Source: Cavenderia fasciculata
Lineage: Eukaryota; Evosea; Eumycetozoa; Acytosteliales; Cavenderiaceae
Length of the DNA: 64,000 bases
Assembly: GCF_000203815.1 (NCBI RefSeq)
Contig: NW_004457735.1
Location: 62,001-126,000 of the forward strand
Reading direction: 5' to 3'
Shown here: piece after piece, positions 22,923 to 34,787 of the stretch
How positions within the stretch are numbered: position 1 is the first letter of the stretch
Layout of the letters: each line of letters starts with the position of its first letter
Position numbers and translations under genes: made by a program
The notes under the pieces: generated by a model
Seen by the model: the letters and a program-made list of their open reading frames with translations, nothing else
Told to the model about the DNA's origin: nothing
Database searches by the model: none

Positions 22923-23698
22923 CTGCCAAGAAGAGGATTAAAAAGATAATAATAATATGATGAAGTGATATATTGACAAGGTAATAGCAAGCTCTCTCTC
23001 TCTCTCTCTCTCTCTTTACCAATACTAGTGATAATAATAAATTCAATCTGTCACATTAAAAATGTAGCAGTTGCAGGAGGAGGTATTGTCTATCTATCTC
23101 TTGTGTCTGTGTGTTGTTGTTATTGTTGGTTTAATATTAAAATATAAAGTAGTATGTAGTAGTACTTTACATATATTACTATTGATCTATCCTTTGTACC
23201 ATACACAACCACCACTTTTAAGTGCTAGAGAGAGAGAGAGCATCCCAGTACATTTGAACCATCGCTACTTTTATCTAAACCACACTACATATGTGTTGGA
23301 AAGCAAGCATTGAAGAGGAGAAGGAAAAAGAAGAGGGAGGAGGAAAAGACTGTTGATGTACAAATCGAGAAACACACTGACCATCCATATTGACATTGAA
23401 ATCAACAACAACAACAACAACATAGAACACTTTGTGCTTTAAACCCACCCAAAAATGTTACTTTTCCAAGTTGATCGAGTTGCGCAATAGACACCATAGT
23501 GTTGGTTTAATTGATTGATCTGATTGATTTGATTGATTTGACTGATTAATTCAGTCATTCAATCAACCAAACAACAAGACACAAAATAGCCACTCTCTTG
23601 AGAGGATGGGTTTATTTTTGCAGACCGCCCCCTTTTCCCAACATCAAGAAAGACATACAGAGAGTGAGAGTCAAGAAGGGTTTTTTTGTAGTTGGGTT

Positions 23699-23713
23699 GT
23701 GTGTAGTGTGTGT
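23699..23713 (+). promoter_or_regulatory. GT box (GBF-like), inverted partner at 22875
   Basis: GTGTGTAGTGTGTGT, the exact reverse complement of the CA box about 825 bases to the left. It is oriented toward the plus-strand gene at 24531. Confidence 0.4.
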
Positions 23714-23870
23714 CTGTTTATATTGTATATTACAACATGATGGTTTCTTTAACCACTGACCAATGACATGGTTTATGTGAATTGAACCCAGATAAAGGTG
23801 AGTAGAACAAAAAATGGATTTTTGATGTCTTAGGTCATTATTTTTTGATAGTCACAATACCAAGGTAAAA

Positions 23871-23884
23871 CCCCCCCCCCCCCC
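23871..23884. repeat. C14 homopolymer
   Basis: Fourteen consecutive C in AT-rich intergenic DNA; unusual in this composition. Length may be error-prone in assembly. Confidence 0.9.
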
Positions 23885-24530
23885 TCTCACTGTTCATTAC
23901 TTTTAAAACCACTTGCAATGGATATGTAATGAAAGGTTGTGTTTGATGGGGGTTTTAGATTTACAGGAATATATATACATATATTTTAATATTATCCAAT
24001 ATTGATTGATTGATTAATTTGATTCAAGACTGAATGGATTTAAATCGTCGATGACATTATCCATCCAATCGCTGAATTGTTAATGGTTTAACTTGTATAG
24101 ATTCCAAAAATGAATGACCAACCCTTGTTGTAATATTTAACCAAGATTCTGGAAAAGGATCGAACCTATTAATAATTATAATTATGATCATTATTATTGT
24201 CTGATAGTTGTGGCAATATTGTTTTTGTTTTTTTTTTGATACCAAATCTATCAATTTCCTTTTTCAGAGATTTACATCATAGATCATTTATTTATTTTTT
24301 TGATCACCACTTTCCACTAATCAATATACTTTTATTTTATTGATATGATATAATTAATTAGATATGCCAAAATAAATCGATTAATAAAATTTAAAAAAAA
24401 AAAAACACAAACAAACAAATCACCAAAGTAGATCGGTGGTGACGCAGCGCTAAAATGGTTAATTATCTTCCATTCCATCACGATTGTCATGTCTTCTTCT
24501 TCTTCTTCTTCTTGATGATCGATCATCGCA

Positions 24531-25307
24531 ATGCTAAAATCATCAACCATCTTTTTAATCATAATCCTAGTATCGACAAGTGTCTATAATCTTTATCATC
24601 AATTGAATGGAGAGACCAATAACAACAATAAGTCTTCACCACCAAACTATTTCATTGGTTTACCAATTGATGATAGTTTTACTAGAAATCAATTAGAATT
24701 GGCACAACAATTGATTGGTAGCAAGGTATGGGTCGATCAAAAGTGGCTAGCAACACCGACCAAGTTTCACATTACCCTGTTTGTAATGAATCTAGTAAAT
24801 GATACACAAATAGATCTTGTTCAAACGAAATTATTGCCTTTATGCAAGCAATACATGTTTGATCTATTCAATAATACACCACCAACTGTTAGAATACAGT
24901 ATGTATAAAAAGATTAATATCTAAAGTATTCAAAAGCATTACTAAATTGTGAACTATATAGTGGTACTGGAACATTCTCTGAATCCTTTATTTGGGCAGG
25001 TGTTAAACAAGATGAAATGAAATCAAAACTGGAACAATTCTACCAAATGTCATTTAAACTATTTAAAGATAACAATATAAATGTACACAAGGAACCAAAA
25101 TGGATACCACATATTACATTACTCAAAGATAATCGATTACACAACAAACAATACTTTCAACAAGCTATTCAAATATCCAATGCTTTCAATTCTTCATACT
25201 TTGGTGATCAAACTTTTGGTAGATTGGATTTTATGAAAGTTGGTTCAAAAGATAGAAAGACTGGTTATTATGAAATCGTTGATTCAATTAAACTCGTTGA
25301 TTCATAA
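24531..25307 (+). CDS. 2H phosphoesterase-superfamily protein (AKAP7/LigT-like), membrane-anchored
   Basis: Two exons (24531-24898, 24962-25307) give 237 aa. A hydrophobic segment at residues 5-20 is a signal peptide or signal anchor. The rest is a 2H fold with both catalytic motifs, FHITLF (about residue 83) and PHITLL (about residue 178), as in AKAP7, ASCC1 and LigT-type 2'-5' phosphodiesterases. These enzymes cut 2'-5' oligonucleotides or cyclic phosphates. The N-terminal signal suggests secretion or the lumenal side of the ER, which is unusual for nuclear/cytosolic AKAP7-type members. There is an Asn-rich linker after the anchor. Substrate unknown. Confidence 0.85.
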
Positions 25308-25390
25308 AATAATAATAATAATAATAGAATAATAATAATAATATAATAATAGAGAGAATTTTATCATTTATTTATTTATTTTGTTTATTT

Positions 25391-26926
25391 TTAATTGACA
25401 AGATAATAAACATTATTATGTACCAACATAAATGTTATTGGAAATAATAATGCACTGAAATTACAAAACATTAATAGTTTAATGTTGTTTTTGAGTGATT
25501 GTAGAGGATGATTGAGAACAGAGAGTTGGAATTTTGATTGAAAGATGAAACGGATGACAAGGAACACCATAAAACTAAAGAATGATGAAAAGAATGCATA
25601 GATGATATACATGATATATACACTCCTGTGAATATCGACGTATGGATAGTGGGCGGCTGCAGTGCCTAGTCTGATGCAAACAGACAAGAGAATATAAAAG
25701 AATGGGACACCGCAGTAAGAGAGGCAAGTGAAAAAGAAACGATCGATCACTCTGGTTTGATGCTCTTCTCGCTCGATCGAGATGGGGAAGAAAAGACCTA
25801 CGAACCCATAAAACACCTTGTCAAAGATATTGGTAGAATGGAACCAATTGTCTGATTTACACTTGTCCCATTGTGCCTTGACAGAACAACGCCATTGCCA
25901 ATACTGTTCACAAAGAAAGATGGGATGTCGAACCAGGACCACCAATTTAATGAGTAGCAGCAAATAGAAATGCAATGATTCCACTCTGATAAACATAAAG
26001 CAAATGACCAGCTCTGATAGTGTCTCGACCCAGTAACAAATAATGTTATGGTTACCACGGTGAGTGTATTTACGTGTGATATAGATGACTCCTTGATTGA
26101 TGAGGAACATGAGGAAATAGTAGGCTACACCAACTAGAATCTGATACTGTGGCGATGAGAATGCAATGACAAATCCCATAGAAAGGATGAGAGCCACCGT
26201 TGTCAAGAGCAAAAAGAGATAGTACCGTAAAAAGGATAGGGTATAGGACAACTTGAAGCGATCACTCGAACGGATATAAATGAAAATGGGTAGGATAACC
26301 AATGACTCTAGTGGAATCAATATGATTTGTAGTGGGATGGGATACTTGGTGTGATCGATAAACTGTGCAATCAGAGAATAGGTGAGTGACACCAAGACAC
26401 AATGAAAGAATAGTACAGAGTATCCAGTCTTGGTCTTTAGAAATACAGATGCCCATCCAATGTGAAATACCGACGTCACTGCCGTTACCAGTGGAATATA
26501 GATGAGACAATACAACCAATTGGCAAGAAATCCAAAACTATCTCTACGTAGTGGGATGAGAGAGATTAAAAAGATAACAATCAATGGAATGACGATACCT
26601 TTTATAATCGATGAAAATGTATTGGTTGCATTGTGTATTACGATTTTAACTGGCTTTTCGGCTGGTAGAATAAATATGGTTGGTGCATAATCATAGTGAA
26701 CATGTTTTACTCCTGGTGTTGATGCTGTTGATTCAGTTCCAACCCCAATAATACTTTCAGATGATTGAGATGTTGGTATTGATACATTATTATTAATATT
26801 ACTATTATTACTACTATTATATGATTGGTTATATTGTGGTGGTGGTGGAGTATTTATTGGTATTCTAGTATTATTTATATTATTATCATTATTAAAACTA
26901 TTATTTAATTGATTTATAGTTGTCAT
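25391..26926 (-). CDS. Orphan polytopic membrane protein
   Basis: Intronless, 511 aa, stop only 84 bases from the convergent 2H gene. The first 90 residues are Asn/Ser/Pro-rich and probably cytosolic. About ten hydrophobic helices follow from residue 105 on. Between the helices is a soluble loop at about 325-360 with paired aromatic and Cys residues (CEQYWQWRCSVKAQWDKCK). Charged motifs include REEHQTRVIDRFFFTCLSYC. I do not recognise a family; it does not match the anoctamin in this window. A transporter or channel role would be guesswork. Confidence 0.8.
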   Translation of the reverse strand: MTTINQLNNSFNNDNNINNTRIPINTPPPPQYNQSYNSSNNSNINNNVSIPTSQSSESIIGVGTESTASTPGVKHVHYDYAPTIFILPAEKPVKIVIHNATNTFSSIIKGIVIPLIVIFLISLIPLRRDSFGFLANWLYCLIYIPLVTAVTSVFHIGWASVFLKTKTGYSVLFFHCVLVSLTYSLIAQFIDHTKYPIPLQIILIPLESLVILPIFIYIRSSDRFKLSYTLSFLRYYLFLLLTTVALILSMGFVIAFSSPQYQILVGVAYYFLMFLINQGVIYITRKYTHRGNHNIICYWVETLSELVICFMFIRVESLHFYLLLLIKLVVLVRHPIFLCEQYWQWRCSVKAQWDKCKSDNWFHSTNIFDKVFYGFVGLFFPISIEREEHQTRVIDRFFFTCLSYCGVPFFYILLSVCIRLGTAAAHYPYVDIHRSVYIMYIIYAFFSSFFSFMVFLVIRFIFQSKFQLSVLNHPLQSLKNNIKLLMFCNFSALLFPITFMLVHNNVYYLVN

Positions 26927-28176
26927 TATTTTAATTTATAATAAAATATTATTATTATTATTATTTTGATCTAATTATTTTGATCCAACTCGTAATATCC
27001 TATCTTTTAGCTTTATAAATAAATAAACGAAAAAAACAATAACAGGTTTTGGTGTATGATATATAATACTAGGTTGTTTTGTTGTTTGATGATGATGATG
27101 ATGATGATGATGGTGATGATGTTGTTTGATGATAGATTATTAAATGTAGTGATTTGACAAGGGTTGACTAATATTGATAGGGGTGGTTAATATTATTATA
27201 ATATTGACAAAGTTGAGTTCCAACCTGGTTAGTCTACTATTAATTATTGTAATAATAATGGAATATATACATATGTATTTCAATTATTAGATAGAGAGTG
27301 ATTTGTTTGTGATGATGTTGATAGAGAGAGGAGGAGGAGGAGGAGGAGGAGAACAAGTGAGCTGATACAAGTAGTTCTTGATTTGTGGGAGGAGGAGGAG
27401 GAGGAGAATAAGATCTTTTGTTTGTGCTTGATAGATCTATCGACTTATTAAACGTATGTGGAAAGTATTGATCAATATTGTTTTCTTCTTGTTGTTTTCC
27501 TTTGCTACTAATAGGTGGTAATAATAACTAAAGTAACAATACCAAAGAGTACTCTAATATTCTTGTAATATATTGATCCAATCTTTTCAGTTGTATAGTA
27601 GTAGCAGTGCACTGCAGGTGCTGGTATTGTAAGATAACTTGCTCGAATTAGCAGTTCTTTAATATCACCAACAAACATCAACCACCACCATCCTAATTAT
27701 CTGTCTATACATCTTCACCAACAACCGTAGAGAGGGAGAGAAGAGAGTTGTGATGATCAAAGAAGAACTTGTAATGATGATCAATCACACCTTTTCCAGG
27801 TTTAAAGTACATCATCATCGTCGATATATTGATTAACCAATTTCAACAGCAGCTGTCATCATTTAGAGGGTATATGGTTGGTACATGAATGAATTAATTT
27901 CGATATGATAACTAAAAAAAGGTGAAAGATGAAGTGGGTTGAAGAGGATATCGTGAGTTTTTTTTTTGTGTGTGTGTTTGAGATAGATAATCTTTTATCC
28001 AAAATCGTAACACAAACTAGTTTAAACAACACGACTAGTTTGATTTCTCCTCCCAACAACCAATTATCAATGTAAACTACAATATTTTTTAACCCCCCCT
28101 CCCATTAAACTTGACTTGTTGAAATGATCTGATTTATTGGTTGATCTAATCTATCATTATTTATTATTATTGGAGG
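26927..28176. promoter_or_regulatory. Intergenic, 1.25 kb
   Basis: Upstream of the orphan membrane protein gene (minus) and downstream of the malonyl-CoA decarboxylase gene (minus). It contains GAT and GGA runs (27090-27120, 27325-27350, 27390-27408), the 12-base palindrome GCAGTGCACTGC at 27604-27615 and a C6 run near 28095. No ORF is convincing. Confidence 0.6.
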
Positions 28177-29981
28177 TCAATGTTGTTCACCACTATTATT
28201 ATTAATATTATTAATATTATATTGATGCAATTGTGATTGGAATGGTTTTTGAGTTTCAACATGACCACTGGTTTTATAGTTTAAAGAATATTGTGTTTTG
28301 TGTAAAGGAAGATATAAATAGTTGATCATAAGTCCAAAACTTTCTCGCATTCTTTGATTTGAAAGATCTCCCTTCCAATTTAATCTATAGATTGATGCTC
28401 CATTTTTTAGATGGAAATTACACACTGGATCCAATGTTTTAATCTTTCTTTTTTCTTTAATTAAATAACTATAGTTTTAAAAAAGAGTTGAGTTGGTATA
28501 ACTTTTCTGACGGCTCATTATCTATTTATACATACTTTAGACAATGTGTTTCCAAGACATCTCTAAATTGATCTATATTATTATCATTGATATCAGTTTC
28601 TAATAATTGTTTAATGTCTTGATTGGTTTGTGCTTTTCCTAAAATATATTAATAAATGGTTTAATAATTAAAATCATCATTGCAACCTTTGAATATTTCC
28701 ATTATTTCACATACTCTTTAAATAATTTTTAAAGTTTGGAATTGGAGAAAGTGTACAAAAGTTTTGAATGCCAGGATTGATCATGAGATATTCGGTTGCT
28801 TTGGAAATTAATATATGTCCAAGATCTACATGTTTTAATCCTCTATGTAGTGATGATATTGAATAAAACATGGCACTGTCAACTTGTAAAAGATCGATAT
28901 TACTTTGATTTATATTCTAAAAAGGTGATTTATATATATATATATATTAGTTGGGATAAACAATTGTACTAAAATACATTCACAAAACCTACGTTCATAT
29001 TGTCAGCAATTCCATTTGTCAATGCAATATAAAGAGACATTAAAGGTAAGTGAGGTAATTGTGGATGGAATAGTACCAAACACAATCTACCAGGTCTTAT
29101 TCTATTGAATATTTCTCTTGGATTGCTTCTATCGTAGGGATGTACTTGTTCATTGTCAAGCATTTGTTGAATGACCGATGGATGTGTAAAAAGAGGGTCA
29201 ATTGGTAGAGCAATCAATTGATTCTCTTTTAATGACTCTTTAAGTAATCGTTGTAGTACACTGTCAAAATTGATCAATTGTTCGGTAGGTGGTTGTTGTT
29301 GTTGTGTCTTGTCAAATTGATCCCTGACAGAAAGGAATAATTGTATAAAGCTCGTATCATTTTGAATAAGGTTTCTCAATGTCTTTTCAATGTGATCGAG
29401 TGATGGTGAATTTTGTATTGATTGATTCAACTCGTTTTGTTTTTCTTTTAATTCTTTATCTTGCTGTGGAGTAAGGAAGGAATAGAATATCAATATTAAT
29501 GATTCTATAAAAAAAGTAAGACTGAATACATTACATTTGATGAATATTTATTCAAACAAGATTCAAGAAATAACTTTATATCATTTAATGATGCATCTTG
29601 ATTGTTTCCCTCTGTTGACGACGACGACGTTGATGAAAATGAATGAACCTGATGACTATTATTATTCATTTCATTTAACAAATAATTGATACTAGTATTT
29701 CTATTACTATTATTACTACTATTATTAAAGATGTAACTCTTTTTATGATTATTAGTAGTGGTATTGTTGTTGTTGGTGGTAGTATTACAACATCTTTTTC
29801 TACTATTAATATATTGGGATTGACATTTGTTGTTGAGATTTAACGTAGAAAAGGTTGATGAGGAGGAGGAGGAAAAGGTGGGGGTTGGTGATTCTACGAT
29901 GATATCATCTTGTCGACTCTTTATTATATTATTAAATAATCTTAATGTTAAAGATAGGTTTTGTCGATTATGTGTAATCAT
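28177..29981 (-). CDS. mlycd: Malonyl-CoA decarboxylase
   Basis: Five exons (29981-29535, 29463-28993, 28916-28715, 28638-28536, 28468-28177) give 504 aa. It converts malonyl-CoA to acetyl-CoA, controlling fatty acid synthesis and oxidation. Family blocks seen are VHPYDRSNPREIFNRIRPGR, then LVLFHPQLPHLPL and YIALTNGIADNM, then AMFYSISSLHRGLKHVDLG, FCTLSPIPNF, and the catalytic His region VCNFHLKNGASIYRLNWKG followed by SFGLMINYLY. The N-terminus is rich in Arg, Ser and Leu with no early acidic residue (ITHNRQNLSLTLRLF), so mitochondrial import is likely. The C-terminus ends SGEQH, so the peroxisomal SKL signal of animal enzymes is missing. Exon 2 acceptor has a competing upstream AG. Confidence 0.9.
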
Positions 29982-30155
29982 GTTTCAATGTATTTGATCG
30001 ACTGAGTAGCTTGCTAAAAAATTAAAAAGCATGAAGTTCATTTATAACAACCAAACAAATCAATTTTAATTTAAATAATTTAAATTCGTTATTATTACTA
30101 TTATTATTTTATTTGTTTGTTGTTATACACTTGTACAAGGATATATGGTTTATCA

Positions 30156-30186
<31 letters not shown>

Positions 30187-30279
30187 CATTATTAATATTG
30201 TTGTTGTTAATAGGTGGGAGGGGCGTTTAATTAAATAAATAAGGTCGGTCGGAGAAAAGTTGTATTATTATTATTATTG

Positions 30280-33200
30280 TCAATCATCTTGACCCGCCGG
30301 CGGTATATCATCATCAATAGATGCTTGTGAACTATATGATGAAGTCAATGATGATGGAGTGTTGTTGGAAGTAGTGGTAGTGGTAGTAGTACTTCCATAA
30401 GGGTCTTCACCTGCAGCAATCATCATTTCCGATAGTTGAACAGATATCTCTTCATAACAAGTCTTACATATTCTTGCTTTCTTTCCTGGCATATATTGTG
30501 TAAAATCTGTCACTGGACAACAATCGTTACAAAATATCTTACCACATTTTCTACAATGATGCTAAATATTTTTAAAAATAATAAGATTAGTATGTCTAGT
30601 TATAACTCGGTTATTGTTATTGTCATATGTTTACATACTCTTCTTCTAGTTACAGTAAAACCAGCAGTACATAACATGCATTCTTTTGTCATTTTATCTT
30701 TGAGCCATAGTGACTTTTTACGTAGATCATTTTCATTCTCTTCGTTGGGTAACACTTGCATTGGATCCAATGCCTTTAATATTTCCTGTGGTGACATTGA
30801 TCCACGTTTCTCGTATATCGAATCACGTTGATCTTTTGCATCTGGATTGGCATCGACCAGCTTGTTGATCACTTCATTCAATAACCTCATCCAACTTAAT
30901 TTGTCTTCAGATGATGGTGCACATAAAAAGTAGGTTTTGTTATTTGATATAATTTGGAATAGATTTTGGAATCTATTGGTATCTGGAATATCTTTTACCC
31001 AACATGATTCTAATGGGAATGAATGCTAAAATAAAAAAGAAAAAAGAAAAAAGAAAAAGGTTAGGAATCATTTAATTCTATTTGTTTGTTTTCTACATTT
31101 TCTACTTTACCTTGTATCTATATTGATTTTTCTTTTCTTTTTGAGCATAAATTAAAAGATCATTAAATAAAAAGAAATGTCTAGTATTTACAACACGATC
31201 AGAAATCTTTTTAAGGTCACCTTCTTTGAGAAATACTCTAGTTGGTTTAACGATATCGTGATCCAAACCTTCCAATTGATTTTGAATATCCAATACTTTG
31301 TGTTTGATTTGGAATTGATTAAGACGTTCATCTAGTTCACAGGCAACAGATGAAATCACTGAAATTGCCTCTTTAATGTCTTGATAATCTATATGATCCT
31401 CTCTAGAGTTGGATAATAAATTCTCCAATAATAATTTGTATCTTGGAATTCTTTGAATTGGCATAATTAAATAGGCTGATAAATTTAATCCTTTTGATGC
31501 TGGTTTTAATAAACATTTCTAGAAATTGATAAAAGATATTGTTAATAAATAAATACTAGTTATTATCCTGATCTTTTTTTTGTTTTTGTTTTTTTTTTCT
31601 TTTTGTTTACATACAGCCAAAAAAGATTGAAAAGTAGGATTTGATTTAGTTAAAGCACTAAGTAATAGAATAGAGGAATTATATGAATTTGAATATACTG
31701 TATAGGCTCTTAAAAATGGAGCCATCTTTAAAAATACATCACCAATCTTTTGTTGATCGGTCCATTTTCCAATTCTTGTCTCAAAATCTGTTAAAAATGT
31801 CTTGTGAATGCCAAATATCGTATCAATATTCATAAATATACTATTGATTTCATCGGTTGATAATATCTTATCCTTTGCATTGGCTTTATCTCTAAGTGGT
31901 AATACAAATATCTAGATAAAAAGGTTAATTGTAAAGTCTATTAAAATCTTTTGTTTTTTTAAACTCCAACTTACAGTCATAATTCTATTTAAATTATTAA
32001 TATATTTCTTTTCGGTTGATAACATTTCTTGTGCCAAATAATTTCTTTGTACCATTTTTGATTGTTCTTTTGTCATTGTCGTTGTACCTGTTGTTGTTGA
32101 TGTCAATGATGGTGAAGGAGTTGTTGAAGAGGCACCTGAACCAACCGTTGAACTATTATTATTATTATTATTATTGTTATTATTGCTAATATTATTATTT
32201 TTACCAGCCATACCTGGACTACTTGCAGTAGATGAAGAAGAAGAAGCACCTCCACTGACAGAAGAAACAACTGGATTAGTTTTAGTAGATAGTGGTCTAT
32301 CACCAACACCTGAAAAATCATCTTCATCACTGCTATTGTCATCGGCAGGTGTCTCTTGTATCACTTGTTTGAGGAATCTCTTGGCATTGATGGTAGTGTT
32401 GGCTGTCATTGGTTTGGGTAATGGTGCACCGATTGGTCTCAATTTTGGTATCATCATCTGACCGCCTTGTGTTGCATTCAACTCATTACGTGGTGGTAGT
32501 GCTGGTGGTGCTGGTCTCTTGGCTGTTGGTTTGGAGATGTTGTTGGTTGATGGTGGTCCCATTGTTGTTGGTTGTGGTGTCGTATTACCACTATTGCCAT
32601 TGGAATTGGTCGAAACCAATGGAGGTGAGTTTGTAAATGTAACAGGTGTTCGTGGTGAATGGTTCGATGGTGATGAGGATACAGGTGTAAAAGATTGAAC
32701 TGGTGATGAAAGGGGTGGTCTTTTGTTGGTTGGTGGTGGAGTTGGTGCTGGTGAAGAAGAAAGAGGGAATCTTTTGGCAATCATAGGTGATGATGGATGT
32801 GGAGATGTTCCTGTTGTACTATCTCCACTATTCGAGCCTCCTGTCAAATTGGGAGATGAAGGAGATGATACAAACTTTTTATATGAGGGTGATGGAGTTG
32901 GGAGAGGTCTCGTAGACGACGTAGGTGGTGGTGGGGTTGGTAATGATCTTTCTCCACTTAATGTCAATGGTGATGGTGATGAGTGGTGTGGTGGCTGTGG
33001 ATGTTGGCTATTTGTTGGAGGCAATGGAGATGGCGTCGAATTGATTGACATCTTTCTTAGTTGTTTGGCTACACCAGAGGCTGACACTCCTCTTCCTACT
33101 GTTTGTGTTCCATTCATATTTGTTGTAGTAGTTGTAGTAGTAGTATTTGTTGGAGGTTGAAATGGCGAAGTTGAAGGAGATGAAGAAAGAATAGTTGGAG

Positions 33201-33366
33201 GTGAAGCAGATGTTTTTAATCTTAATGATGTTGGCGATGATGGAGGAGGTTGTGAGTTGTTGATGAACATACTTGTTCCTCCTGTTGTTGGTGGAGGTAA
33301 TGGCCGTTTAAATACTCCATCTCCACTACTGTTCATTTTGTTATTAATAGAATGATTATTCATCAT
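30280..33366 (-). CDS. RhoGEF with DH, PH and FYVE domains (FGD-like)
   Basis: Five exons (33366-31975, 31911-31615, 31518-31111, 31025-30639, 30561-30280) give 921 aa. The first 430 residues are Pro/Ser-rich with many PPP and SPTP motifs, likely SH3 or WW ligands. The DH domain starts around QRNYLAQEMLSTEKKYINNL and contains IMPIQRIPRYKLLLENLL, the classic CR3 helix. A PH domain follows (FLKEGDLKKIS ... FLFNDLLIYAQ). The FYVE finger near residue 800-870 keeps WLKD, paired Cys, RRRHHCRKCGKIFC and ICKTC, so PI3P binding is expected. It should activate Rac-type GTPases on endosomes or macropinosomes. Confidence 0.93.
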
Positions 33367-34335
33367 GTGGTTGGTTGGTTGGTTGGTTGGTTGATCACTC
33401 TCTTTTAAAAAGTGTTATTGTTTGCTTTGAGTGGCTGGGGGTGTTGATCTTTTTTTTTACTTTTACACTAGCTATCTGTGGCGATCGTCTCTTTTCTTCT
33501 TCTTGTTGATGATGACCAACAGTAGTGAAATCTAATATAAAGAGGTGGGTAGTTGTAAATAATAGTCTAGTTAATAATTATGATAAATATAGAAACATAT
33601 AAATTGTGAAATGATGATAATGATGATAACAATACCACCAGGTTATTATAACTCTCTAGTTAGTTATTGCTATACTCTGGTTATGAGTTTGTGGAGATCG
33701 ATCTCAAAAAGTTGTGATTAAAGTATAATAATTGGTGTTGTTAATTTAAGTAGCTGTGTTTGTTGTCACCCTCTTTTATTATTATGTCGTTGTTGTTGTT
33801 GTTGATGATGACTCTTTTTCTATCTTTCTTTCTCATCCCCTTAGTATAAATCTTTTTTTTGTGTTTAATTATCGTTGGATAGAGAGGCGGTACCCACCAA
33901 CAAACAACTGTGGGTTTGATTGCAAACACCCAAACACAAGCTGCAGATGTTTTTAAGTTTATTTGTGTGTGTGTGAGTGTGTGCCATTCATAATGGTTCG
34001 TTGCAAATACAGCTGGTTGTTTGAAGCAAAGATATATTTAACCTACCTACCTATGAACTAATTAATGATTCCCCAACTATAAACTATCTACAATTCTCTA
34101 ATATTACAATGTTGTCTTTTGGTGTATAATATGTACTATAACTCTGTTTGGTTTGATAAATAAATAAATAAATAAATAAATAAAATAAATACAGAAAAAA
34201 AAAGGGAACAATATTATTATTATTCGTCCCAATCAACAATTATAATGATACAGGTATTGGTAAAAATAAAAGTTTTCAACGGAATCAAGGTCTACCCTTT
34301 TTCAAAAAAGGAGCATTAATAGAATATAAAAAAAA

Positions 34336-34353
34336 AAAAAGGTCGACCTTTTT
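34336..34353. promoter_or_regulatory. 18-base perfect palindrome, AAAAAGGTCGACCTTTTT
   Basis: Perfect palindrome in the 1.58 kb gap, about 590 bases before the aldo-keto reductase ATG. A related half, AAGGTCTACCCTTTTT, precedes it by about 35 bases. It may be a dimer binding site. Confidence 0.45.
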
Positions 34354-34754
34354 GAGCATCGCGGTGCCAAAGATGGGTCTGCTCAACATTGTTTGGCGTT
34401 GCTGAGCTGTGTTTTGATATTTTTGTGTTGTGATCGATGATCGATATCGACGATGGTTGTCATTCATTACGAATATCGAGACATTTATACTAACTATAAC
34501 TCAAACTTTTGGTCACCAAAACTATTGTTACCAACTTTAACTATTATAGTATAATCAACTTAATTTGATATGAATAGAATAGTATTATTCTTCTAGAGGT
34601 CCAAACTAAAAACAAGATATTTAAAATAATAAATAAAGTCTCTATCTTTTTCTCTCTCTATCTAACTGGTTTGGAGTCTATAGAATTAGAAGGAAGAATA
34701 AATTCCATATCTATCTGGATAGAATAAAATGAACGATGTGTTATATTTAATTCT

Positions 34755-34787
34755 GTATTCGACCGAATACACAGAATCTATAGATTC
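34755..34787. promoter_or_regulatory. Two adjacent palindromes upstream of aldo-keto reductase
   Basis: GTATTCG-AC-CGAATAC (arms of 7, spacer 2) is followed three bases later by the perfect 14-mer GAATCTATAGATTC. The pair ends about 155 bases before the ATG, where regulatory sites would be expected. Stress-responsive control of the reductase is a guess. Confidence 0.45.

Larger units (their letters stand above)
22577..24530. promoter_or_regulatory. Large divergent intergenic region, 1.95 kb
   Basis: Lies between the Cys/His gene (minus) and the 2H phosphoesterase gene (plus). It holds a CA-rich box and a matching inverted GT box, a 12-base GC palindrome, several GATT/AATC runs, a C14 run at 23871-23884, and a short coding-like stretch on the minus strand at 24057-24153. 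It is about four times longer than most gaps here, as is usual for developmentally controlled genes. Confidence 0.6.

Noticed and set aside
24150-24170. GGTTCGATCC resembling a tRNA B box on the minus strand
   Set aside because: No A box or acceptor stem pairs at the needed distance.
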